This document shows, one piece after another, positions 10,178 through 18,926 of a DNA stretch of 64,000 nt. The notes below the pieces were generated by a model, which saw nothing but the letters and a program-made list of their open reading frames with translations, had not been told where the DNA came from and did not search any database. The DNA is from Burkholderiales bacterium (GTDB taxonomy: Bacteria > Pseudomonadota > Gammaproteobacteria > Burkholderiales > Burkholderiaceae_C). Each line of letters begins with the position of its first letter. Positions within the stretch are counted from its first letter, which is position 1. The DNA lies in contig CANBTT010000003.1 of assembly GCA_947372465.1 (NCBI GenBank), forward strand, positions 1-64,000, written 5' to 3'. The position numbers and the translations under genes are program-made.

Positions 10178-10941
10178 AACAGCGGCGTCATGCCTTTTTC
10201 TCTCATCAAAGCCGCCGCTTGCGCGCTAGACATCAGCGCCAGGAAATCTTTTGCAACTTTGGACTGAGGGGTTTTAGCGCTGATCGCTCCTGAGTAAACG
10301 GTGTAATTTTGCAATTCCTCAGGCAATGGTCCGACCAAGGTTGCGCCTTTGACAGGCACGATTTCGCTGATTTGATGGATGGCCAAATCGGCATCTCCGC
10401 TGACCAATGCATTGGCCACGTAGCCCCCATTGACCAGAAATGCTTTTGCTGAGACCATCTCACTCCAGCCTTTTCTTTTAAACAGTTGATCCAAATAAAT
10501 GCCACTTGACCCGCCCGAGGCAGGGTCGATGTAGGCCACTTTTTTTGCCTTTTTTAATGCATCAACAAAATCATCCACCGTTTGAATCACTGGCAAGGCT
10601 TGGCCTTGCTTCACCGCGACCCCAATACCCACTTTGGCAATCGAGACAATTGACTTGGCATCCACCACAGACAACTCAGCAAAATTTTTCAAGGCTTGTG
10701 GCGTCAAAATCAACACATCAAAGGCCTCCCCAGAATTGACTCTTTTGATCAACTCGCCAGCGGTTTCGTTGTCCATGCTGACTTTGTGCCCGGTTTGTGC
10801 CTCAAAAATCGGGATGAGCGCCAAAACCATTTGTTTGTAGGCCCCCGTGGTGAGGACTTTGATGCTTTCGGCGTTGACGCCAAGGGATGCCATCAAAAGA
10901 CAGATGGCACACAAGCGCGATAAAAGTTGAGTCACAAACAT
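10174..10941 (-). CDS. ModA-like periplasmic substrate-binding protein
   Basis: This is a type 2 periplasmic binding protein of 255 aa with a signal peptide ending near VNA-ES. It contains the ModA-family pattern (SIKVLTTGAYKQMV, FDVLILTPQAL, AYIDPASGGSSGIYL). The ATG at 10941 is preferred because GGGGAGAA lies just upstream. No ModB/ModC permease or ATPase is nearby, so it is an orphan; many such proteins bind molybdate-like oxyanions, but others bind organic ligands. It follows the Tat-type FMN dehydrogenase by 35 bp and is probably co-transcribed with it. Confidence 0.75.
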   Translation of the reverse strand: MFVTQLLSRLCAICLLMASLGVNAESIKVLTTGAYKQMVLALIPIFEAQTGHKVSMDNETAGELIKRVNSGEAFDVLILTPQALKNFAELSVVDAKSIVSIAKVGIGVAVKQGQALPVIQTVDDFVDALKKAKKVAYIDPASGGSSGIYLDQLFKRKGWSEMVSAKAFLVNGGYVANALVSGDADLAIHQISEIVPVKGATLVGPLPEELQNYTVYSGAISAKTPQSKVAKDFLALMSSAQAAALMREKGMTPLF

Positions 10942-10976
10942 TTCTCCCCTCATACACAAAAAATAATTCAATCCTC

Positions 10977-12227
10977 TTAGGCCTGAATGACCATTTCTTT
11001 TTGGATGGCAGCCGTGTTGGGTGTGCCCATTTGCTGCATCACGCCATACAACTCCGTCTTCAAAATATCCATCACCCGCTCAACACCCGCTTGACCAAAA
11101 GCGCCAAGTCCCCACAAGTAAGGCCGCCCCACGCAAACAGCCGTTGCCCCCATGCTCAAAGCTTTGAAGATATCAGAGCCACGACGAATGCCGGAATCAA
11201 ACACAATGGGAACTCGACCTTTCACCACGTTGGCGATTTCTGGTAAACAATCAATAGCCCCTCGACCTGTGTCCTCTGAGCGCCCCCCATGGTTTGAGAC
11301 ATGAATACCATCCACACCATACTTCAAGCACAACTCTGCATCTTCATGGGTCAAGATGCCTTTGAGGACAATCTTCATCTTGGTGGTGTCACGCATGTGT
11401 CGAATGAAATCCCACGTCATGTTGGAGGACTGCATGCTTTTGACGCCAGTCATATCAATGCCTGAATAATTGGGCCTGGCTTCCGCGGTGCCAAAGCCAT
11501 GCGTATGGCAAGACACACAAGCACGAGGATCTTGCTTGCGAAGTTTAAAAAACGTTTCCTGGTTGCGCCCGCCGTTGCGGTCGACTGTGATTTCCAACAC
11601 AGGTACGCCCGCTTTTTCCATGCGCCGCACAATTTGTTTGGACACATCGACACTGGAAGTGGCATACAACTGATACCACACCTCGCCTTGGCGAGCAGCA
11701 ATGACATCCTCAATGGTGGAGGATGCAGCACTTGAGAGAATGTTCAAATACCCACCTGCTTTTGCAGCACGTGCAACTGCAATCTCGCCCTCAGGGTCAT
11801 AGGCCTTGTTGCCACCAGTCGGAGCGATGATGATCGGTGTTTTCCAACGGGTACCAAACAGATTCACAGACATATCAATGCTGCTGACATCACGCATGCG
11901 CCTGGGTCTTAATTGGTACTTCAAAAAAGACTGACGGTTGGCCCTCAATGTGACTTCATCATCAATACCAGAAGCCATATAACCGAAATGCGCGGGGGGT
12001 ACCTTTTTAAAAGCCACGGGCTCAAAATCAAAGACATTGACAGCCTCAGATGGGTTTTTAATGAGATCGTCTAAGTTCGTATTCGATGTCCAGACCATGG
12101 GGTCTGGCCTTCGACCTCGCTCTTGCGCCAAAGCCTCTTGAATCGGCATCGCAGACAGCAATGGACTCGCACTGAACCATTTCAAAAGTTGTCGTCGCTG
12201 AGCTTCCTTGTCCTTGGCGTCGTTCAT
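10977..12227 (-). CDS. Tat-exported FMN alpha-hydroxy-acid dehydrogenase with CxxCH motif
   Basis: This 416-aa TIM-barrel protein belongs to the lactate/glycolate/mandelate oxidoreductase family. Conserved active-site residues are Tyr188 in WYQLY, Arg221, Lys289 in VLKGI and His313/Arg316 in SNHGGR. Two features are odd. The N-terminus is a twin-arginine signal (QRRQLLKW, then a hydrophobic stretch and an ALA-Q cleavage site near residue 34). A cytochrome-type CVSCH motif stands at residues 237-241, in the mobile loop after beta-strand 4. The enzyme may act in the periplasm and pass electrons to a haem. It starts at ATG after a good AGGAG site. Confidence 0.8.
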   Translation of the reverse strand: MNDAKDKEAQRRQLLKWFSASPLLSAMPIQEALAQERGRRPDPMVWTSNTNLDDLIKNPSEAVNVFDFEPVAFKKVPPAHFGYMASGIDDEVTLRANRQSFLKYQLRPRRMRDVSSIDMSVNLFGTRWKTPIIIAPTGGNKAYDPEGEIAVARAAKAGGYLNILSSAASSTIEDVIAARQGEVWYQLYATSSVDVSKQIVRRMEKAGVPVLEITVDRNGGRNQETFFKLRKQDPRACVSCHTHGFGTAEARPNYSGIDMTGVKSMQSSNMTWDFIRHMRDTTKMKIVLKGILTHEDAELCLKYGVDGIHVSNHGGRSEDTGRGAIDCLPEIANVVKGRVPIVFDSGIRRGSDIFKALSMGATAVCVGRPYLWGLGAFGQAGVERVMDILKTELYGVMQQMGTPNTAAIQKEMVIQA

Positions 12228-12537
12228 GCTTATCTCCTGGTTTTAAGATGCATTTTAAAAAATGACCTGAATCTGCGGTGCCGCTTTGATCTTCATATTA
12301 CTTCAGTTCATTCGCTTACAAAATAGAATTTGATTGAGATTCACTAATGAATAACCCTTATCATTTTTTGCGCTCAAGTGAACACCAACACATCCTCTAA
12401 ATTGAAAAAACATCAAAGTCAACGTAAACTCAAACCCTGAAAGCGATTCTCTCAAATAAACACAACGCAGTGCCCAACCGGTGCTTTCACTCCGCCTTTC
12501 CAACACATCGGTTTTTTATATACCAACGAATTCTGAC
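12228..12537. promoter_or_regulatory. Divergent promoter region with a 14-bp dyad
   Basis: This 310-bp gap separates the two divergent FMN dehydrogenase genes and must hold both promoters. An AT-rich stretch includes ATTCACTAATGAAT at 12339-12352, an imperfect palindrome (arms ATTCA/TGAAT) of the size bound by GntR- or MarR-type repressors. No regulator gene is adjacent. I see no convincing open reading frame or RNA in the gap. Confidence 0.35.
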
Positions 12538-13716
12538 ATGCACAACTTCACCACACCGAAAGACGCAGCCCATTGCTACACCATTGCGGATCTCAGACAG
12601 CTGGCCAAATCCAGACTGCCCAGAGCGGTCTTTGACTTCATCGATGGTGGCGCTGAAGATGAAAGCACACTTAAAAACAACCTCAATGCTTATACTCATT
12701 ACAGGTGGTTGCCGCATGTTTTGAACGACGTGAGTGAGGTCTCAACCCACACAACACTCTTTGATCAATCCATGGCCTTGCCCTTTGGCATTGGTCCGAC
12801 TGGAGGCGCAGGTTTTGGCCACCCAAAAGCAGACTTGGCGCTTGCAAAAGCAGCTTCTCAATTTGGTATTCCATACACCTTGTCCAGCAGTGCGACGACC
12901 ACCATAGAGGACATTGCCAAAGCAGCACAGGGTCGTCTTTGGTTTCAAGCCTACGTACTCAAGGACAAAGAGTTTTTTTGGCAAATGATTGAGCGTGCAA
13001 GGGCCTGTGAGTATGAAGGGCTGATGATCACGGTTGATTTACCCGTAGGCGGCAAGCGTGTGCGAGATTTTCACAACCATTTTTCTCTGCCCTTTAAGTT
13101 GACGCCTCGCAACCTCTTGGACTTTTCGCGAAGACCCACGTGGCTCATGCGACTGCTCACACATGGGGTTCCTACACTTGCCAATTTAAAAGGACTGGAA
13201 AAGGCCGCCACCACCCAAGCCTCATCATTTACAAAGCTGGCTTCAACCGTTGGTAAGAATTACGATCCCGCTTTCAATTTCGAAAGCCTTGCAAAGGTGC
13301 GCGACACATGGAGGGGCAAACTCATTGTCAAGGGCGTCTCAAGACCCGATGATGCCAAACGCATCATGGCGCTGGGTTGCGATGCCATTGTGGTGTCCAA
13401 CCACGGAGGACGCCAATTGGACGGGGCCATGGCGACACTGGACGCATTGCCCGAAGTCGTCAAAGCCATTGATCACAAAATTCCAGTCTTGATGGACAGT
13501 GGCATTCGACACGGTGGTGACATCGCAAAGGCGCTTGCGCTGGGTGCTAGCGGTGTGTTGATCGGCCGAGCAAGCCTATACGGTGCCGTGGCGCAATCGG
13601 ATCAAGGCGCACAAAGAGCCATTGAGATTCTCTCTGAAGAATTGAAGCGCACCATGCAGTTGTGTGGCGTTACACAATTGAATCAATTCAATGAAACTTT
13701 TCTTAAAAAAATATAA
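12538..13716 (+). CDS. FMN-dependent alpha-hydroxy-acid dehydrogenase (LldD/MdlB-like)
   Basis: This 392-aa cytoplasmic or membrane-associated flavoenzyme oxidises a 2-hydroxy acid to a 2-oxo acid. Active-site residues are visible: Tyr139 in WFQAY, Arg174 in GGKRVRD, Lys265 in VKGVS, His289 and Arg292 in SNHGGRQLDGA. The long loop 4 (residues about 178-240) resembles the membrane-binding loop of quinone-linked mandelate and lactate dehydrogenases. The ATG at 12538 matches the family start; upstream codons look non-coding. It is 9 bp upstream of a Bug receptor gene. The substrate cannot be told from sequence. Confidence 0.88.
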   Translation: MHNFTTPKDAAHCYTIADLRQLAKSRLPRAVFDFIDGGAEDESTLKNNLNAYTHYRWLPHVLNDVSEVSTHTTLFDQSMALPFGIGPTGGAGFGHPKADLALAKAASQFGIPYTLSSSATTTIEDIAKAAQGRLWFQAYVLKDKEFFWQMIERARACEYEGLMITVDLPVGGKRVRDFHNHFSLPFKLTPRNLLDFSRRPTWLMRLLTHGVPTLANLKGLEKAATTQASSFTKLASTVGKNYDPAFNFESLAKVRDTWRGKLIVKGVSRPDDAKRIMALGCDAIVVSNHGGRQLDGAMATLDALPEVVKAIDHKIPVLMDSGIRHGGDIAKALALGASGVLIGRASLYGAVAQSDQGAQRAIEILSEELKRTMQLCGVTQLNQFNETFLKKI

Positions 13717-13725
13717 GGAGACACC

Positions 13726-14712
13726 ATGAAAACCACCCATTTGATCAAGCGTGCCTTTCTGATCGGCAGCGTGCTGATCGGTGCATTGAGCGCGCAAGCT
13801 CAATCGGATTACCCCAACAAGCCCATCAAATGGATTGTGGGCTACAGCACGGGCGGCCCCACCGACGTGATCGCACGAATTGTCTCCCAAGACGTGAGCG
13901 CAACGCTTGGACAGGCCATCTTGATAGAGAACCGTCTTGGTGCCAATGGCAACATTGCGACAGAAAGTGTCGCTCAATCACCGGCCGATGGCTACACCCT
14001 TCTCGTCAACACATTGGCCTTGAATGTGAATGCCATTTTGGCGCAAGGGCGTGTCAAGTACGACCCTGTCAAAGATTTCTCCCCCATCACCTTGGCCGTT
14101 GCATTGCCCCAGTACCTGATCGTGGGCTACAACAGTCGCTTTAAAACCTTGGCCGACTTGGTGCAAAAAGCCAAATCTCAACCAGAGGCACTCAGTTACG
14201 GCTCCGCGGGCAACGGGGGTTCTGCGCACTTGGCTGCAGCACTTTTAGAGTCAAGGACACAAAGCAAGATGCTTCACGTGCCATTCAAAGGCAATGCACC
14301 CGCCATGACCGAGGTCATGGCGGGGCGGGTCGACTTCATGTTTTACCCCATGATTGGCGTGGTTGAACATGAAGTACAAAAACAAATCCGAATTCTTGCT
14401 GTGACAACGCCCAAGCGCTATGTGGACACGCCCCATGTTCCAACCATGGCTGAATCAGGTTTCCCAGGATTTGAAGAATACGTAGGGCCCGTGGGCTTTG
14501 TGGCTCCAGCGGGCACACCTCAGGTGATTTTGGACAAACTCTCAACTGCCATTCGTGCGTCCCTCACCAAGCCCAGCATTGAGCAAAAATTGCGTCAACT
14601 CGGCAGCATCGTGGTGGCCTCCACACCCACCGAGTACAAACAATGGCTGAAGGACGATTACGCAAGGTGGAACCAGCTCATCAAGGCTGCAGACATCAAA
14701 GACCAACCCTAA
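13726..14712 (+). CDS. Bug/TctC-family periplasmic receptor (1)
   Basis: This 328-aa secreted binding protein has a signal peptide ending near AQA-QS. The family opening SDYPNKPIKWIVGYS with a Gly-rich turn and the block LSYGSAGNGGSAHLAA are present. Bug receptors bind small carboxylates and amides, and most have no dedicated tctA/tctB permease; none is nearby. AAGGAG stands just before the ATG. Its place between an alpha-hydroxy-acid dehydrogenase and a TauD-like dioxygenase suggests that its ligand feeds those enzymes. Confidence 0.88.
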   Translation: MKTTHLIKRAFLIGSVLIGALSAQAQSDYPNKPIKWIVGYSTGGPTDVIARIVSQDVSATLGQAILIENRLGANGNIATESVAQSPADGYTLLVNTLALNVNAILAQGRVKYDPVKDFSPITLAVALPQYLIVGYNSRFKTLADLVQKAKSQPEALSYGSAGNGGSAHLAAALLESRTQSKMLHVPFKGNAPAMTEVMAGRVDFMFYPMIGVVEHEVQKQIRILAVTTPKRYVDTPHVPTMAESGFPGFEEYVGPVGFVAPAGTPQVILDKLSTAIRASLTKPSIEQKLRQLGSIVVASTPTEYKQWLKDDYARWNQLIKAADIKDQP

Positions 14713-14739
14713 ATTCATGCAACATTTTTCAAACACACC

Positions 14740-15666
14740 ATGACCATCCTGTCCACACCTCATTTTGACATCCAGCCCAGCACGCACACATTGGGTGCGC
14801 GCATTTTAGGCTTGGACTTGTCTAAAGATCTTGGCCGTGATTGCATTGACGCCTTGATTTTGGCGCTTGGCACCTATGGCGTGTTGAGTTATCCCAAACA
14901 AAATTTAAATGCAAGTGAACTCACCCGCTTCAGCGCTAAATTTGGAGAACTAGAAATCAATGTGGCCAACAGCTACCAAGAACCTGGCATGCCTCAGGTG
15001 ATGATTTTGTCCAACATGGTAGAGAATGGAAAACCTCTCGGCATAGCAGATGCGGGACAAGATTGGCACACCGACATGTCTTACAGCAAAATGGTCGCCT
15101 TCACGAATGTGCTTTACGGCATCAAAATTCCATTTCGCAACGGGGTCTCCCTAGGCAACACCGTCTTTTGCAATATGCACCAAGCCTACGCTGAACTGCC
15201 GCAAACTTTGAAAGAAAAGATCCAAGGTCAATCTGCGACTCACGACTTTAGCAAGTTTTGGGACAAAATGCGTGCAGAAAAAGGCAGCACCCGTCCGCCC
15301 TTGACCCCAGCTCAAAAACTTGCAAAACCCCCCGTCTCACATCCTTTGACCTTGCGCCACCCCATCACTCAAAAGACAGTTTTGTACGCCAACCCGGGTT
15401 ACACCATGCACATTGATGGCATGCAAGCCTCAGAGAGCGAGGAAATCCTCCAGACATTGTTTGCCCATCAGCTCCAAGAGCGCTTTCAATACAAACACCA
15501 CTGGCAAGAGGGGGATGTGCTGATGTGGGACAATTTGGGCACCATCCACAACGCCGTGGCCGATTACTTGCCCCACGAGCACCGCTACATCAAGCGATGC
15601 CAAGTCATGGCCACACGTTTTTTCAATGACGATGGCTCCCCCAAAACACCCCCAATCCATTCATGA
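14740..15666 (+). CDS. TauD/TfdA-family Fe(II)/2-oxoglutarate dioxygenase
   Basis: This 308-aa double-stranded beta-helix oxygenase has the iron triad His110-x-Asp112 (DWHTDMSY) and a distal His near residue 270 (WDNLGTIHNA). An Arg for 2-oxoglutarate binding follows in HRYIKR. Known relatives hydroxylate taurine, 2,4-D, alkylsulfates and similar acids; the substrate here is unknown. It overlaps the next gene by 4 bp and follows the Bug receptor by 27 bp, so it belongs to the same plus-strand unit. Confidence 0.87.
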   Translation: MTILSTPHFDIQPSTHTLGARILGLDLSKDLGRDCIDALILALGTYGVLSYPKQNLNASELTRFSAKFGELEINVANSYQEPGMPQVMILSNMVENGKPLGIADAGQDWHTDMSYSKMVAFTNVLYGIKIPFRNGVSLGNTVFCNMHQAYAELPQTLKEKIQGQSATHDFSKFWDKMRAEKGSTRPPLTPAQKLAKPPVSHPLTLRHPITQKTVLYANPGYTMHIDGMQASESEEILQTLFAHQLQERFQYKHHWQEGDVLMWDNLGTIHNAVADYLPHEHRYIKRCQVMATRFFNDDGSPKTPPIHS

Positions 15667-16163
15667 CCATGAGCCTTCCCTCGCATCAACTGATCATGAC
15701 CGTGCTCATGACTCCCGACACAGCCAATTTTGCAGGCAATGTGCACGGTGGCACCATCCTCAAGTTGCTTGACCAAGTCGCCTATGCCTGTGCAAGTCGG
15801 TATGCTGGCCGATATGTGGTCACCATGTCGGTGGACCAAGTCACCTTTAAGCAAGCCATTCATGTGGGCGAGCTGATCACCTTTTTGTCCTCGGTCAACT
15901 TCACGGGAAAGACTTCGATGGAAATTGGCGTGAAAGTATTGGCTGAAAACATCATCACCCGGGAAGTTCGGCATGTGAACAGTTGCTTCTTTACGATGAT
16001 TGCCGTCGATGAGCAAAGAAAACCCGTGGAAATTCAAGCCTTCACGCCCAAAACCAAAGATGAAATCAGACGCCATGAGAGCGCAAAAATCCGCAGAGAG
16101 CTCCGACAAGAGTTCAGCGTGAAACATGCCGCCCTCAAGAACAATCGCCTCACCACCGCTTGA
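15663..16163 (+). CDS. Acyl-CoA thioesterase, YciA/BACH hotdog family
   Basis: This 166-aa hotdog-fold protein hydrolyses acyl-CoA thioesters. The catalytic segment NFAGNVHGGTILKLLDQVAY is typical of YciA-like enzymes, followed by VTMSVDQVTF. The ATG overlaps the end of the dioxygenase gene (4 bp), which suggests coupled translation. At its 3' end it overlaps the convergent nitronate monooxygenase gene by 14 bp. Confidence 0.88.
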   Translation: MTMSLPSHQLIMTVLMTPDTANFAGNVHGGTILKLLDQVAYACASRYAGRYVVTMSVDQVTFKQAIHVGELITFLSSVNFTGKTSMEIGVKVLAENIITREVRHVNSCFFTMIAVDEQRKPVEIQAFTPKTKDEIRRHESAKIRRELRQEFSVKHAALKNNRLTTA

Positions 16164-17127
16164 GTTCAGAAAGCCTGGCCAGTGTTTCTTGGTATTGGCT
16201 GGACAAGCGCTCAATCATGGCGCTTGTCGAAGTGATGTCCTTGACCACAGAAATCCCTTGGCCACAGCCCCAGATGTCTCTCCATGCCTTCACACTCTCG
16301 CTTGAAAAATTCATCTGAGAGGGGTCACTTTGAGGGAGGTGCTTGGGGTCGAGCCCCGCATTCACGATCGACTGGGCCAGATAGTTGCCGTGCACACCCG
16401 TGAACAAATTGCTATAAACAATATCATCCGATGTGCTTTGAACCACACAGGCCTTGTAGGCCTCACTGGCTCTGGCCTCATGGGTGGCAATGAAGACCGA
16501 TCCCATGTATGCAAAATCTGCCCCCATCGCCAAAGCTGCAACCACTGCTTGACCCGTGGCCATGGCACCTGACAAGGCCAGCGGTCCGTCAAACCATTCT
16601 CTGATTTCTTGGACCAAGGCAAAGGGACTTTTAACGCCAGCATGCCCGCCTGCACCTGCAGCCACAGCGATCAAACCATCGGCGCCTTTGTCAATGGCCT
16701 TCTTTGCAAATTCATTGTTGATGACGTCGTGCAGCACCAAGCCGCCGTAGGTGTGAATGGTCTGAATGACATCACTTCGCGCACCCAAGGAGGTGACCAC
16801 CAAAGGAACTTGGTGCTTGACGCAAATGCGCAAGTCCTCTTCAAGCCGATCGTTGCTTTTGTGCACAATCAGATTGACCCCAAAGGGGGCACTGAGCGCC
16901 TCAGGGTGCGCTTGATCGTGCGCGAGCAAAGCCTCTTTGATCTCAACGATCCAGTCACCAAGCATCGCCGATGGCCTGGCATTCAATGCGGGTAAAACAC
17001 CCACAACACCCGCCTTGCATTGCTCAATCACCAATAACGGTGTGCTGATGATAAAAAGAGGTGCGCCAATGACTGGCAATCGCAGCTTCTTTAAAAGCGG
17101 GGGCATTTGGCGAGCGCTTCTGGGCAT
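16150..17127 (-). CDS. Nitronate monooxygenase family flavoprotein
   Basis: This 325-aa FMN TIM-barrel protein belongs to the 2-nitropropane dioxygenase/NMO family. It has the N-terminal block LPVIGAPLFIISTPLLV and the phosphate-binding GADGLIAVAAGAGGHAG. The family oxidises alkyl nitronates, including toxic propionate-3-nitronate, but also includes enoyl reductases and uncharacterised oxidases. The ATG at 17127 shares one base with the stop of the acyl-CoA dehydrogenase (TGATG), so translation is coupled. A TTG one codon upstream is a less likely start. Confidence 0.85.
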   Translation of the reverse strand: MPRSARQMPPLLKKLRLPVIGAPLFIISTPLLVIEQCKAGVVGVLPALNARPSAMLGDWIVEIKEALLAHDQAHPEALSAPFGVNLIVHKSNDRLEEDLRICVKHQVPLVVTSLGARSDVIQTIHTYGGLVLHDVINNEFAKKAIDKGADGLIAVAAGAGGHAGVKSPFALVQEIREWFDGPLALSGAMATGQAVVAALAMGADFAYMGSVFIATHEARASEAYKACVVQSTSDDIVYSNLFTGVHGNYLAQSIVNAGLDPKHLPQSDPSQMNFSSESVKAWRDIWGCGQGISVVKDITSTSAMIERLSSQYQETLARLSELKRW

Positions 17128-18917
17128 CAAAAGTCCTCTGCAGCCAACGCATTCACACTTTGAGCGCCACTCACAATGCTATGCAAAGCGTTGCGGGTTT
17201 GGGTCAGGAGATGGTCTGCAAAAAACCGGGCTGTTTTAATCTTTGCCTGGTAAAAAGCATCGTCCTCGTGCACCTCAATTTGAGCGCGGCTCACACACAT
17301 CGACTTGGCATAAAGCCATCCCACCACCACCATGGAAGTCAACATCAAATAGGGCACACTGCCCGCATAGACGACGTTGGGCGCACTCTTGGCATGCTCC
17401 AGCATGAAGCGCACAGCTTGATCGAAATGCCCTTTGGACACGGTCAATTGCGCATGCATTGCTCGCAAATCTTCATGGGATTCAAGACCCAAGACACCCA
17501 AAGTCTCCTCGATAAGACCGGAGAGTCGACGCGCAAACTGCCCCCCATCCCTCAGTGTTTTTCTGCTCAATAAATCATTGGCCTGAATGGCCGTTGTGCC
17601 TTCATAGATGGTCAATATTTTGGCATCGCGGTAAAACTGAGCCGCCCCAGTCTCCTCAATGAACCCCATGCCGCCGTGCACTTGCACACCCATTGAGCTC
17701 ACCCACTGGCTCATCTCTGTGCTGTATCCTTTGACCAAAGGCACCAAAAACTCATACAGCGCCAAGTGCGCTTGTCGCATGTGCTCATCAGGGTCATTGT
17801 GCGCGAGATCAAAGGCCGCTGCAGCATAGGATACCAAGGATCGACTGCCTTGCGTGTATGCGCGCATGGTCATGAGCATGCGCTTGACATCGGGGTGGTG
17901 CACTATGGCAACCGCTGATTTTTGTGAGCCATCAACCGGTCTAGACTGAACGCGGTCTTTGGCATAATTCACGGCCTTTTGATAGGCCCTTTCTGCCAGT
18001 GCCACACCTTGAATGCCGACACCAAAGCGAGCGGCATTCATCATGATGAACATGTATTCAAGCCCGCGATTTTCCTCGCCAACCAAAAAGGCTTTGGCTC
18101 CTCCGTGGTCGCCAAATTGCATCACGGCAGTTGGGGACGCTTTGATGCCCAACTTGCGCTCCAAACTAACACAATAGACATCATTTCTCTCCCCCAGTTG
18201 CCCATTCTCCAACGGCATGAATTTAGGTACAAGAAATAAACTGATCCCTTTGACACCTTCTGGTGCGCCAGAGACCCTGGCCAAAACCATGTGCACAATG
18301 TTGCTGGCCAGGTCGTGCTCACCAAAGGTGATGAACACTTTGGTCCCAAACACCTTGTAGGAGCCGTCTGGGGCATGCTCCGCACGGGTTCTGATCAAGG
18401 AAAGATCTGAGCCCGCCTGAGGCTCGGTCAAGTTCATCGTCCCACTCCACTCACCACTGACCAGTCGGTGCAAGTAGGTCTCCTTTTGCTCTGTCGAGCC
18501 CGCGGTGAGCAAGGCCTCAATCGCGCCATCCGTTAAGAGGGGACACAGGGCAAAACTTAAATTGGCAGAATTCAGTATCTCAGAACACAAGGCGCCGACT
18601 GATTTTGGAAGGTTTTGTCCCCCATATGCAGACGGATGCTGCAGACTCTGCCAGCCACCCTCAGTGTATTGCGCATAAGCTTGCTTGAAACCCTCAGAGG
18701 TCTGAACCGCTTGGTTTGCAAAGACCGCTGGCGCTTTGTCTGCAGAAGCGTTCAAAGGCGCCAAAACGGTTTCATTGAATCGCGCACACTCCTCAAGGAC
18801 CATTTGTGCTGTTTCAAGACCATGCTCCTCAAAGCCGGGCAGCTTTGTGAGCGCATCGATATTGGAGATGTGCTTGAGGTTAAACAACATGTCCTTTAAA
18901 GGAGCCTTGAAACTCAT
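17127..18917 (-). CDS. Acyl-CoA dehydrogenase, long DmdC-like form
   Basis: This FAD enzyme has 596 aa, about 200 more than classical short-chain acyl-CoA dehydrogenases, and carries the extra C-terminal domain of the 3-methylmercaptopropionyl-CoA dehydrogenase-like group. FAD-binding blocks MNLTEPQAGSDLS and KVFITFGEHD are present, and the catalytic Glu lies in TIYEGTTAIQ. It would give electrons to the ETF encoded just upstream. The chain-length preference is unknown. Confidence 0.9.
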   Translation of the reverse strand: MSFKAPLKDMLFNLKHISNIDALTKLPGFEEHGLETAQMVLEECARFNETVLAPLNASADKAPAVFANQAVQTSEGFKQAYAQYTEGGWQSLQHPSAYGGQNLPKSVGALCSEILNSANLSFALCPLLTDGAIEALLTAGSTEQKETYLHRLVSGEWSGTMNLTEPQAGSDLSLIRTRAEHAPDGSYKVFGTKVFITFGEHDLASNIVHMVLARVSGAPEGVKGISLFLVPKFMPLENGQLGERNDVYCVSLERKLGIKASPTAVMQFGDHGGAKAFLVGEENRGLEYMFIMMNAARFGVGIQGVALAERAYQKAVNYAKDRVQSRPVDGSQKSAVAIVHHPDVKRMLMTMRAYTQGSRSLVSYAAAAFDLAHNDPDEHMRQAHLALYEFLVPLVKGYSTEMSQWVSSMGVQVHGGMGFIEETGAAQFYRDAKILTIYEGTTAIQANDLLSRKTLRDGGQFARRLSGLIEETLGVLGLESHEDLRAMHAQLTVSKGHFDQAVRFMLEHAKSAPNVVYAGSVPYLMLTSMVVVGWLYAKSMCVSRAQIEVHEDDAFYQAKIKTARFFADHLLTQTRNALHSIVSGAQSVNALAAEDF

Positions 18918-18926
18918 GATAGAGCC

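Noticed and set aside
15585-16214. 209-codon minus-strand frame antisense to the YciA-type thioesterase
   Set aside because: The plus-strand frame has clear hotdog motifs; this one has none.
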